Shown piece after piece: positions 12,401 through 23,491 of a stretch of 64,000 nt of DNA. Origin of the DNA: Meandrina meandrites (taxonomy: Eukaryota > Cnidaria > Anthozoa > Scleractinia > Meandrinidae); contig OY855905.1 of the NCBI GenBank assembly GCA_963693305.1, forward strand, positions 19,253,937 to 19,317,936. The letters are read 5' to 3'. A program made the position numbers and the translations under genes. The notes under the pieces were generated by a model, which did not search any database, was not told the origin of the DNA, and worked only from the letters and a program-made list of their open reading frames with translations. Each line of letters opens with the position of its first letter. Position 1 is the stretch's first letter.

Positions 12401-12625
12401 AAGGTGGTGGCAAACGAGGACACAATGTTGCGGACACATTGTTGCGGACACAAATGTTTCCCCGTTTGCCCGTGCGCGCAACATTTGTTGTCCGAGACAC
12501 AAGAAATGTTTCTGATTTTTGTCAGAAACATTTTGTATCCGCAACAAATGTTTCCCCGTTTGCGCAGCACGGACACAAAACAAATGCATGAGGGGACGCA
12601 GAAGGCGAAAACTGTAAGTACTTAA

Positions 12626-12656
12626 AGGAATGCTAGGATATTATCCTAGCATTCCT
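12626..12656. repeat. 31-bp palindrome
   Basis: 15-bp perfect arms (aggaatgctaggata) around a single T, followed by a partial third copy attcctaac. Confidence 0.8.
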
Positions 12657-13720
12657 AACATTCCTAACACCACGCTCCTTCGCTTTGAGCTGCGAAAGGT
12701 GTCATAATCCGTTCCACTGTCAAAAATATAATTAATCTGATGAAGACCAGAAAAGAGTTGATCATAACACTGTCGACTAAATAATTTTGTAATGTTGCGA
12801 TTATATAAAGCGCGCTGTGGTAAACGTCTGTGATTTCGGTTTATTAAAATGTTGTCGATGTACACCAACAAGAAATTCGAACCTACAAGGAACCCGCTTA
12901 TAGATAATTGCCGAAGAAAGCGTGAGGAGAAACGAATTCTAAAACCATACAGAGCGAATTACTCCGGAGGCCGAAAAAAAAATACAACCGGACTGCTGTA
13001 TCGGTAGTCCGATAACCGAGCCTATAAGAAAAAAGCGATAGAATTATGGAATGGACGAACGCGTATTATAACGGCAAACAACTTACCAAACAAATAGTTG
13101 CATGATGAGCGGCCTGCAATAATATAAAGGAATTTTCCTATGAAACATTTTTTTAAAGGCCAGAGCAGTTCAAGTCTTATACTGCGAGCGTAGCGGTCTT
13201 TTGAGAACTGGTGCGTAGAGAAATGATAACTGCGAGCGTACCAAACTTACTAAATAAAAACGAATTCCACGTATCCCTGCGCTAAGCTGTACTCTGACTG
13301 AAGCTCGTCGTTCCAGTCTTGAGGGCTTTAGGGAAGAATGTACTGAGAAATACTATACATTTTGCTGTAGCAAACCACGAACGAGCCGTAGCGACACACT
13401 AACAGGCTCGTAAAGTCATGAAACTGATTTTTAGATCAGTATCAAAGCAAGGCCTTCTAGCTCGATATTTAAATAAATTTTATGGGCGCAGAAGGCCGTA
13501 ATGTTTCTATCTTCAGCATATTGTACAATGTACAAGTGTACCCACAAGCATGTAGCCTTCGTGCAGCCGTCTTCTATTTCCTTTATACGGCGAAAACGGG
13601 ACCCTTTTACGGACTAAAACAATTAGATCGTGCCTCTGATGAGTATCTCCGGGTTGCAGACTGAAAACAAAATCCACCAAGTGCAGGACAAAACATCCGT
13701 ATCATTAAAATTACAATTAC

Positions 13721-15011
13721 AGTTCCGATGGAGAAAATATTAAGCGCAGCTCTACTATTAGAATTGCAGGTTACATCGAACTGTATGAGGTGTGCCACCC
13801 GCCAGTTTCGATGGAGAAAATATTAAGCGCTGCTGTATCATTAGAATTGCAGGTTACATCGAACTGTATGAGGTGTGCCACCCGCCAGCTCAGATGGACA
13901 AAATATTAAGTGCAGTTCTAATATTAGAATTACAGGTTACATCGAACTGTATGAGGTGTGCCACCCGCCAGCTCAGATGGAGAAAATGTTAAGCGCAGCT
14001 CTACTATTAGAATTGCAGGTTACATCGAACTGTATGAGGCGTGCCACCCGCCAGTTTCGATGGAGAAAATATTAAGCGCTGCTGTATCATTAGAATTGAA
14101 GGTTACATCGAACTGTATGAAGTGTGCCACCCGCCAGCTCAGATGGAGAAAATATTAAGCGCAGCTCTACTATTAGAATTGCAGGTTACATCGAACTGTA
14201 TGAGGTGTGCCACCCGCCAGTTTCGACGGAGAAAATATTAAGCGCTGCTGTATCATTAGAATTGCAGGTTACATCGAACTGTATGAGGTATGCCACCCGC
14301 CAGTTTCGATGGAGAAAATATTAAGCGCTGCTGTATCATTAGAATTGCAGGTTACATCGAACTGTATGAGGTGTGCCACCCGCCAGCTCAGATGGAGAAA
14401 ATATTAAGCGCAGCTCTACTGTTAGAATTGCAGGTTACATCGAACTGTATGAGGTGTGCCACCCGCCAGTTTCGATGGAGAAAATATTAAGCGCTGCTGT
14501 ATCATTAGAATTGCAGGTTACATCGAACTGTATGAGGTGTGCCACCCGCCAGTTTCGATGGAGAAAATATTAAGCGCTGCTGTATCATTAGAATTGCAGG
14601 TTACATCGAACTGTATGAGGTGTGTCACCCGCCAGCTCAGATGGAGAAAATATTAAGCGCAGCTCTAATATTAGAATTGCAGGTTACATCGAACTGTATG
14701 AGGTGTGCCACCCGCCAGTTTCGATGGAGAATATATTAAGCGCTGCTGTATCATAAGAATTGCAGGTTACATCGAACCGTATGAGGTGTGCCACCCGCCA
14801 GCTCAGATGGAGAAAATATTAAGCGCAGCTCTACTATTAGAATTGCAGGTTACATCGAACTGTACGAGGTGTGCCACCCGCCAGTTTCGATGGAGAAAAT
14901 ATTAAGCGCTGCTGTATCATTAGAATTGCAGGTTACATCGAACTGTATGAGGTGTGCCACCCGCCAGCTCAGATGGAGAAAATATTAAGCGCTGCTGTAT
15001 CATTAGAATTG
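13721..15011. repeat. 83-bp minisatellite, about 15.5 units, two interleaved subtypes
   Basis: The period is exactly 83 bp; the highly similar units contain gaattgcaggttacatcgaa and gtgccacccgccag. Two diagnostic blocks vary together: tttcga...gctgctgtatcat (type T) and ctcaga...gcagctctactat (type C). Order of units 2-15 is T C C T C T T C T T C T C T; the first and last units are hybrids. 83 is not a multiple of 3, so the overlapping 66-codon frames recurring every 83 bp are artefacts. Confidence 0.9.
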
Positions 15012-15435
15012 CGCTGCACTCACTCGTGAAATAGTTTTCAACACTCGAAGAGAAATTTCGTATCTCCGCGCGGCCATGTAATATCCTTTATGCATGTAAA
15101 GGGATTTATACATTGGAACCTTTAAATAACGCTACGGCACGTCACTGTTTCTTGGCTTTCAAACTAAGACCGGGTTCTTTGTTAATAGAGGGAATATAAT
15201 TTTCAAAACAGAGATCAACATATTAAACATGTTAAATTTGTCTGCAAATTGGCGGGCTAAACAAGTGTTGAGAACAACAGATTCTAAAAGCTTACCCCCT
15301 CATTAGCTCTCATTTCTACTTATTTAAAAAACAACCCCCTCTTTTTCATTGATCTAAACGCCCCCACCCCCCCGCCCCCATCCCCTTAGCCATAAATAAC
15401 GAACAGTGCCTTACAGAACACGAATAGAAAGAAAA

Positions 15436-15511
15436 TGGCCGTTTTTATACTAGAGACGCGTTACCCGTCTGGACGAGCTTCGGCAAACATTTTGTAAGTC
15501 GTCCGGTTATC

Positions 15512-15542
<31 letters not shown>

Positions 15543-15622
15543 GTTACCCGTCTAGACGAGCTACTTTTCGAAACGCGTCTTGAACGACGGATTTCGAAAA
15601 GTAGCTCATCTGGACGGGTAAC

Positions 15623-15653
<31 letters not shown>

Positions 15654-15729
15654 GATAACCGGACGAATTACAAAATTTTTGCCGAAGCTCGTCCAGACGG
15701 GTAACGCGTCTCTAGTATAAAAACGGCCA
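15436..15729. repeat. 294-bp foldback element (near-perfect hairpin)
   Basis: Arms of about 137 bp beginning TGGCCGTTTTTATACTAGAG and its inverse close around a loop of about 17 bp near 15575-15595. Each arm has two internal copies of acgcgttacccgtct. A few mismatches show it is not brand new. No clear target duplication. Confidence 0.85.
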
Positions 15730-16855
15730 ATATAGCGAAATATTCTGTTTCGCAAATTTTACTGGCGCGCTCCGCGTATTAAAAACCATTAACTTAAAGG
15801 CGAAAGCTGTGTTTTTGCACAAAGATGGGCCCAAATGTTAGAACCGGATGGAGCAATCACACACCACGAATTATAAATTCACTGACCTAAAATAAAGTTT
15901 GATAGACTGACTTACCTGGCGACCTCCTTATATGACTGTTTAATGAATGATCCATGATGTGATAGCCCGGGCATTATACATGCGTTTCTTGAGTACGACT
16001 TTAAAACTGAACTAAACCAAACACAGCATTTCGACGGATTGCGCGAGGTCGAGCGCTTGCTTAGTGTTGCAGAACGAGTGTCCTCGCATCGGACAACAAA
16101 ACAATTCATCTTCCCTGTGCAAATGAAAGGTACGAACCATCTGTAATATGTCGAAGCATTTTTAGCATTTTGAACGGCTTTCTGTATTGAAGGCGCCGGT
16201 GTCGCCGCAACTCTCGGCTGTAACTCACCATAATTTCCACTCTGCAAATCCACATGATCGTTCGATAGAACCAAGAAATGATCACCTTGCATAAAGCGAA
16301 AACTGTTGCTTAGAGCATCTTCTATCTTAAAAGGTCGAAATCCTTATGCGACATCAAAATGGCTAGAAATGATTCCTTACTAGATGAGCTTCTTCTGTCT
16401 CTCCTGAATTGCCGCTAAAGCGAATTCGCCGCGAACATTGTAATTTATTCTGCCGCCAGAATGGAAATTGATCCGCGTAACACCCTGCGTGACACTGGTG
16501 ATGACAAGATGACCCAAATGTTATTGACAGATTATAACACTTTCGGTAACCACAACCTAATCTTCTTAAGAAATCAGGAACTTACAGTTGACGCCGCTTG
16601 CGTCCCCTCATGTTTTGATTCCCGCTCGTTTGCCCACCCAAGAAACATCATGAGCAACAATGTGTCCGCAACAATGTGTCCTCGTTTGCCACCACCTTTA
16701 AGAAGTTGCCAGCAACTTAAAAATGCGCTTTTATTTTTTGCTTATTTATAGGCTTTCTTCCTCAAAAGTCATGGTTAAGTTTAATTTGTTCGTACTATGA
16801 GCGAAGGACTAGCAAAGTTGTCGACCGCGAGTCACGCAATCCGCGGTTTACGTTA

Positions 16856-17162
16856 CACTCTTTTTTTTTTATAAGAATGTTGTTTTTCCGGCCCAGGCTA
16901 AATATTCTTAATTTTCTGCCGATTTTAGGCTGAAAATATTCTTGTGAATATTCTTAGATTATGACTTATGATATCTCCGTTTTAGAATATATTGGGGTAT
17001 CAATTACCTGAAAATCATACACATGTATTGCATGTACCGTTCATCAAACTGTCGTTAGTATCGAACATTTGGCCAGTGCAGGTTTTTATCGTTTTACTGG
17101 CTAGTTTTGCCGTTTAGAGAAAGGAAAAACATATAATTGTTTTGTATTTACAGATTTTCAAC

Positions 17163-17197
<35 letters not shown>

Positions 17198-17282
17198 CGG
17201 TTTATTCTTAAAATATTCTTTAAAGTTCGCAAATTTCAGCCTCGATATTCTTATAAAATATATTCTTATAAAAAAAAGAGTG
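16856..17282. mobile_element. 427-bp TA-flanked MITE in copy A only
   Basis: Terminal inverted repeats CACTCTTTTTTTTTATAAGA and the inverse. A TA flanks both sides (16854-16855, 17283-17284). Copy B has the empty site acgttatccctgg near 29762. Internally it is rich in aatattctta motifs. Confidence 0.8.
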
Positions 17283-17327
17283 TATCCCCGGCTATCTTTA
17301 GCTTGTTGGTTTTTTCCCTAGGAATCA

Positions 17328-18180
17328 GGAATCAAAGCTGTAAAATTGGTAGGAATCATGAATCTTCGTGTTCAAAACTTGGGAATCATGAATAACGAGA
17401 GATGGCTAAAAGAATCATGAATAACAAATGAATATGCTTCCATCGATATTTGAGGCGTGTGAATACAGTCGAAGCTCTCTTAACGGACACTCTCGTAAGC
17501 GGACAGCTCTACTTACGGCCGCCTTGTTTAAAACCCCGTTTTAAATCCCGTACAAACTCTGTATTTTTACATTCTAGTAAGCGGACATTCCCGTAAGCGG
17601 CCGCAGACACTTTCAGAGATTACGAATTAGACTTTTTCTTTGTTTTTAAGCTCCCGTACGCGGACACCCGAAAGGAAATCCTATTAACAACCGCTGTATC
17701 TTGGTTTTATCAATCAACTTCACATCGCCGTTCGTCACAATGATTTTACAGTCATTACAGTATCATATTTCAATGTTTGTTTTGTGTTTGTCGTCATCCA
17801 CGTCCAGTTACAATACGGTATTTATTGTAAGCCGGGAAGCTCCCGTAAGCGGCCATCTATCCCCTACACCTCTAGTGGCCGCTCCAGTTGCGGACACTTT
17901 TATCGCGTCCCGAGGGTGTCCGCTTACGAGTGCTTCGACTGTATAGAATGCAAACTACGAAACTTCTTAACAGTTATATCACAGAAATTGGCCGAAAATA
18001 GCATTTCCGAGCGCCTAATTTCCAGACTCCCCTACAGGATAACACTGAAAACGCGATTCAAATTCTCATGGTATGTTACACACAGTGAAGTTATTTTCAA
18101 AACTGGATGTAAACAATGACAAATGAATCATGAATATCGAATGGCAATTTTAAATGAATCACGAATCATTCCGCTTCCAC
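17328..18180. repeat. Repetitive DNA rich in gaatcatgaat motifs
   Basis: Tandem-like gaatcatgaata words occur at 17335-17440 and again at 18120-18170, on either side of a Tigger-like MITE. This suggests an older element split by it. It begins where the segmental duplication homology ends. Confidence 0.4.
17466..17941. mobile_element. 476-bp Tigger/pogo-like MITE
   Basis: The inverted ends CAGTCGAAGCtCTCttaa and CAGTCGAAGCaCTCgtaa are flanked by TA on both sides (17464-17465, 17942-17943). Internal aagcggacac repeats sit near both ends. TA duplication and this terminus fit Tc1/mariner Tigger-type elements. Internal frames are not genes. Confidence 0.8.
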
Positions 18181-18711
18181 CCCCGATTTTAAAATGCAAT
18201 AGAAGTTATTTAAAGAGACTGTCCGACTTATTTATACTCGTATTTCGTCTCGTTTGGAGTATAAAATTTACATTTTTATCTTAGTATCTTAGCATTTGAC
18301 GATTCTAATTTCAGAGGCAATGACATAAATAAAAGACCGAAGCCGGAATTGCGAACCACGCACAAAGTTCGGTAAAACAACATGTGGCTAGACCATGCAC
18401 CTTATAAGTTGATTGTACTTTTTCACTGAGTTATAGAATTAATTAAAAATAAAGCTCCGAGCCTTCAGCGAAAGAAGTCCGACGACAAGAAACCCTCCAC
18501 CCGAATACAAAACTTAATTTACTGTCATGACCATCCACGTCGTGGGGCGGTCCAGCTCTTGGCGCCAGCCATTATATTTGAGAGGCATAGTTCACTCGTG
18601 GAAAGAAAAGGAAATTAATGGGTTTACTTAAAAATTAAAAATAATCCTGAAGGTTAGGCCAGCAGAAACAACAAAAAGGAGTAGGCAAAAGGGTTTTATT
18701 CCAAGCACAGC

Positions 18712-18717
18712 TTTATT
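18712..18717 (-). promoter_or_regulatory. Candidate poly(A) signal for collagen-EAR gene B
   Basis: AATAAA on the minus strand about 330 bp after the stop codon of the EAR exon, followed by a second AATAAA-like site near 18695. Its position suits a 3' UTR end; no transcript evidence. Confidence 0.4.
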
Positions 18718-19047
18718 ATTGTTCTGAGCAACTACACATCATAAACTGATTTATAGCCAACAAAATATCAAACCAGCAAGCAACCAATCAGGTTTTTTTT
18801 CTATGAAAACGCTAATTTTGTCATTCTAGGAAGCGTCCTAAGATCAAGTTATTATCTTACTTTTCAGTTCATCACACCATAAGTTTTTATATTTTCCCTG
18901 GCGATCGTAAAATTATAATGTCCCACATTTACTGATAAGCAATGTCTTTGATTATGAATCCTTAGTCTACAACAGCAAAAGCTACCCTGATACTATGCAT
19001 ATGCGCTTTGGTCCTTGGTCACGTTTCAGGAGCGTATGTTTCTGTCT

Positions 19048-20123
19048 CTATACCCACTTGTACAGGGCACTATTGATGTTGTACTTCTGATTGTAATAGT
19101 TTGCCACAGCCAGGTAAGTGTGACCTTTGTACTGAAATGACGTCATGTCACGTATCCCGTGTGTTGGAATCTCTTGGTACTGGACGAACCGCGCTCCAGA
19201 GGCCTGGTACACAACTGAGGGAGTGTTGGATTTCTGACTGTCACCATGGTGATTGGCCACGCCCAAGTACGTTTGACCTCTGATCACAAAGGAATGCAAA
19301 GCGATGGCTCCACGAGTAGGAATGGACTGGAACAGGACAAATTTGTTGCCATCCCACTTGTAAATGAAGGAATCGGTGTTGTATTTACTTCCAGAGTAAA
19401 AGTTGGCAAAAGCAAGGAATGTGTGTCCATTGATGTTAAAAGACTTCACATCGTATGCTCCATACGTCTGAAGAGACTGCAGTTTAACAAAGTGTCCTCC
19501 TGACCACTTAAAGACAGTGGACTGTACAGAATGCTTCTGCTTGGAGTTGTAACGGTTTGCAAAAGCGATGAAAGTGTCACTGTTTATTACAAATGTCGTA
19601 CATCCGTAGACACCTTCAGTTGCTATCTCCTGAAACTTGTTAAACTTGCCGCTGCTCCATTTGTAGATAACTGATTTTGTGGACCAGGTACTTCCATCGT
19701 AATGGTTGGCAACTGCTAGATAGTGTTCCCCGTTTATCGTAAAAAATGTGAAGTGACCTGCTCCCTTTGTAGGTATTCGCTGAAAGACGACAAACCGCTT
19801 TCCATTCCACTGATAAACTGCAGAGTCAATTTGGTGCGTTCCATCGTAATAATTTGCCACAGCGAGAAAATGTTTATCAGCGATTGAAAAGTATTCAAGG
19901 CCAAATGCACCCCTAGTTTGCAAAGTCTGATACAAGGTAAATTTTTCAGTCTGTTCATCCATCTTGTAGATCATGGAACTTGTCTTGTGTTTATAAACGT
20001 CGCCGTGATAGTTGGCAAATGCGAGAAACAGACTTCCATTGATGTAGAAAGCTTTAACAGCTGCAACTCCTCTGGTTGGTAGATCTTGAACTTTCTCAAA
20101 AAAGTGAAAACCAGTGGAGCACC
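19048..20123 (-). CDS. EAR-repeat (EPTP) terminal exon, seven repeats
   Basis: This 1,076-nt exon starts after a ttttcacctcag acceptor in phase 1 and runs 357 residues to a TAG at 19050-19048. It contains seven repeats of about 50 residues. Each begins with a Q-x-L/I-x-T-x-G element (QDLPTRG, QTLQTRG, QRIPTKG, QEIATEG, QSLQTYG, QSIPTRG, QEIPTHG) and continues through F-x-I-x-G-x-x-(F/Y)-L-A-(V/F)-A-N to S-x-(V/I)-Y-K-W. This is the EAR/EPTP consensus. Seven repeats is the number expected for one closed seven-bladed beta-propeller. The exon opens with GCSTG, giving a further Cys near the CC pair of the preceding exon. The repeat families in LGI and TSPEAR proteins bind extracellular partners; the ligand here is unknown. 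Confidence 0.9.
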
Positions 20124-20463
20124 CTGAGGTGAAAACAAAAATATATTTAAGGCACGTTAAGCTGGTTTTATCGAATGCATTTAGATACCATTCAAAATAT
20201 TATTAGCCTGTTTAAAGTGTTTAGTTTTATTCATTTTAACAATTTCCTCGGGATAAAAGCCAAACGTGCGAACATAAATCGCAAAGTTCGAAAACTGGGG
20301 AATATCATCTGTTATTAAAAACTAGCAATGGTATATTGCAATTCCTGAGATTTGATTGGCTAACAGGCAATGGTATATGAGCTCATATACCATTCACCAC
20401 AAATTTCGTAGCCGATGCGCGTCAACGAAAACAGCTGGGGAGCTCAAATATTGCAATTCTTTT

Positions 20464-20514
<51 letters not shown>

Positions 20515-20518
20515 CGTT

Positions 20519-20551
<33 letters not shown>

Positions 20552-23415
20552 ATCTACCATCTCATATCCAACGCGCGCTCGTGGAATAATTGTTAAATAT
20601 TCCCCAGTTTTGGCTACACCACGTGACGTGTTTAGACCAATCGCGCGCGCGAGAAATATTTCATGGATTATAATTATTATTGTTATTATCAGAAAGCATT
20701 GACTTATTCTAGAAAGATAAATAATTTTTGTTTGTGCACCGTTTTTTCTTCCAATTTTGATTCCACTCTTAACCAGAAATTAAAGCTTTTTGTAAAACTC
20801 CCATCAAAAGTTGATGAACAGCATGCTCTTTGTCGTGTTATTTCTAAGTCACAAATACATTTTGTGCGATTTATTCGCTTTAAAGGAGGAGCAAAATACT
20901 GCTTATGAAACTGCAAAAGGCAAAGAGATACAGAAGGGCATGCATATAGATGTTGAGGTTTGTTGACGGTTTTGAACAAAGACTATTTAAGAAAACTGCA
21001 AGCCTTTTTCACTATACAAATCAATAAGATCAGAGCCATCTAAAAATTTACTTAATACTAAAAAATACCAATGATAAACTATATTCTTACCAGTTGTACA
21101 ACATGCTGGTTTACTGGATGACGAGGAGGATCCCTGGAAACAATAGAGAATAACAGACAACTTGTTACATAACTAAGGCATTAAATATCATTTGTAACAG
21201 TACTTTCATCAGCCTAAACCTCTTCAGATCGGGTTAGTATTTTCACAGGAGTCCGACAAGTTCTTAAAATACTCTCTGAACATTACATTCATAGCGGAGT
21301 TTTGTTTAACTACCTGCTTGTCACATGTTCCCGGCATTCCTTTCTGTCCCTTTTCACCGTGTGATCCTTTCTCTCCAGCAGATCCTTTCTCGCCCTCAAT
21401 CAAGAGAAATAATAAAGTCAAATTCGTTTATTTTACGAATTCAGTTACCTTGAAATTAAAATGAAGAATACGCTCAACAGTGAAAATCAAATACATAAAC
21501 TCCCTTGAATTATGTATTCTTAACATCTCAAACAACAATTATACTAAGCTCAGTCATCAACATTCTTTTTACTAATGTACTATGTGTTAAATTTGACATG
21601 CATTGATTACCTCTCACTGACAAGAAATAGAATGCAGAGGAAGAAGCAAAGAGAACAAACGAGCAGTTTGATGCGTAGAGACATTGTAGGTGCAGTTCAT
21701 AGTGACAGGAAGGGACTTGCCCTGCAGAACTTCAAGCCACTTTGCCAAAATTGCGCCAAGGAGTTGTTAACGAGGTGAAGTGATTTGAACGCGAGAGAAA
21801 GTATGCTCAAACTTGGTGCTGCGCATGAGGTGGGAAGAGGAGGTGTTTGGAGGAACGTTTTCATAAAACACAACTGTGGGTACGGGAGAAGTTGCGTTGA
21901 ACTTCCAAGTGACGTCAACATATGATGTGCTCCCATCCCGAAACAATCTTGTACGTTGGTAAATATCTGAAGACCGGATTGGTCTAGCGCTTCGCGTAAC
22001 ATTCTGCTGGATCCTGCTAGAGTAAACAGTGCAGCGGAGAGAGAGCCTTGTAGAGGCAGAGGACCAAAAATACAGGCAGTACGAGGAACTGATTGATGCT
22101 TGTAAACAGGCTGGCTGGGCTCCAGATTATTGTCACCTTGCTCTCAGTTGCGATGGTTATAGTAGCCGGGAAAGGGCAAACGTGAAGTGGACGATTTGGA
22201 TTCACCACTAGAGAGCAGAATACATTGATAGCTGATATTTAACAGGCAGCAAAGAAAGCTTCGTATTTGACCCTAAGCGTTAGGAAAGACCGTGGCTAGG
22301 CTGACAACAGCAGCATCAGCCCACATTTGACTTCTGATCGCCCAGTCAGTACCATGTGCCAGCTTCTTTTAAGCTTCTTTGAAGCCAAACGTCACTGTCT
22401 CTAAAATAACAGCGTCAAAAAATGTCATGGTACTAAAATTACTATCATTTCCTTTTAGTTACTATCATGTCCTTAAAAGTTATCATGTCCTTAAAAGTTA
22501 TGTATGCATGTATGTATGTAGTCCTAAACATGCCTAAAGGATAGCGGAACTTACTTTTGCATGCACTAAAATTACCATCATTTGCCTCCCGGGGCTTTCC
22601 CTTTAGTCCTGGCTAGTTTTGCAAAAAAAAGCCATCCTTTTCTCTTAGTTTTGATTCAAAGCTAAGAAACAATGGAAGTTACTAGTACACTTAAATTACC
22701 GTCCTTTCCTCTTAGTTTCCTCTTAGGTTGTAAGCTATGAGACAATGGAACTTACTTTTGCACTAAAATTACCATCCTTTCCTCTTAGTCCTCGTTCTCC
22801 TTTCTCCCCCTGAACAGAGACAAAGACATAAATAAATTAACATACTTCGGTCAAGGAACCGTGATCTAATTACGCTTCTCTGTGACCAGAACCTTCAAAA
22901 ATGATGGCCTGTCGTATCAGTAGAGTAAAAAAGCTTTCATTAATATCTCAAGCGTTTAAGAGGAAAATATGCTTTGTCAGCTTTAGCTTTATTTAATATG
23001 AGAAAAGAAATATAAAACACTTTAGAGAGGCACTAAGTATTACTAGCATGGCTGCTAAAGATTGATCAATGGGAACCTAAAAATAATAGTCTAGGTTTGT
23101 TAAAAATTAATATACTAGTGCACTGAAGTGAAAGGGATGTTATCACGAGTTAAACACGCACGAGTTTTTGATCTTAAATTGAAGAAACGGGGAGAGACTT
23201 TTTTAAATCTACCCGCTTTAGTATTGGGAAAATTGCTAAGAAAACAATTACAATTTGCGCACATGATTCTTTTCAACAGTTAACTTGATATCTTCATCGC
23301 GCAGCGCCATAACTGCAGTCAAAAAAGTTTTACCGAGACAAAATCAGACAAAAGAAACACTTCTTTCCTATATCTCTTTCTACTTTAATGTATATTCCCT
23401 TACAGGAATATTAAA

Positions 23416-23491
<76 letters not shown>

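Larger units (their letters stand above)
12401..16698. mobile_element. 4.3-kb inverted-repeat element inserted in copy A only
   Basis: The ends AAGGTGGTGGCAAACGAGGA and the exact inverse face each other, with subterminal repeats of gcggacacattgttgc. Copy B shows the empty site near 29612 (gaataagaag). The target duplication is TA (12399-12400, 16699-16700) or TAA, which would suit a Tc1/mariner- or Harbinger-type element. No transposase was recognised. Contents: a short perfect palindrome (12626-12656), a 16-unit minisatellite (13721-15011) and a 294-bp hairpin (15436-15729). The 126-codon minus frame at 15912-16292 resembles nothing I know. Confidence 0.75.
1..17327. repeat. Segmental duplication, copy A (with later insertions)
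   Basis: Sequence outside the listed insertions matches 22.6-29.81 kb closely and in the same order and orientation. It covers collagen exons 1-7, upstream DNA, the Cys-rich exon-like stretch near 11.5 kb and the segment at 16.70-16.85 kb. Homology ends near 17327, at the ttttttccctag that aligns with B near 29812. The left limit is outside the window. A short stretch (A 1740-1850, B 24245-24690) is not alignable by eye. Confidence 0.85.

Noticed and set aside
12401..12600. Overlapping frames on both strands at the left end of the 4.3-kb element
   Set aside because: They follow from the subterminal inverted repeats and have no counterpart at the other end.
13792..14988. A series of 66-codon plus-strand frames spaced every 83 bp
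   Set aside because: They are overlapping readings of the 83-bp minisatellite. 83 is not a multiple of three and each frame ends in the next units.
21224..21421. Single 65-codon collagen-like protein
   Set aside because: The collagen part is an 81-nt exon with AG/GT borders. The rest of the frame is intron, and downstream exons fit in phase.
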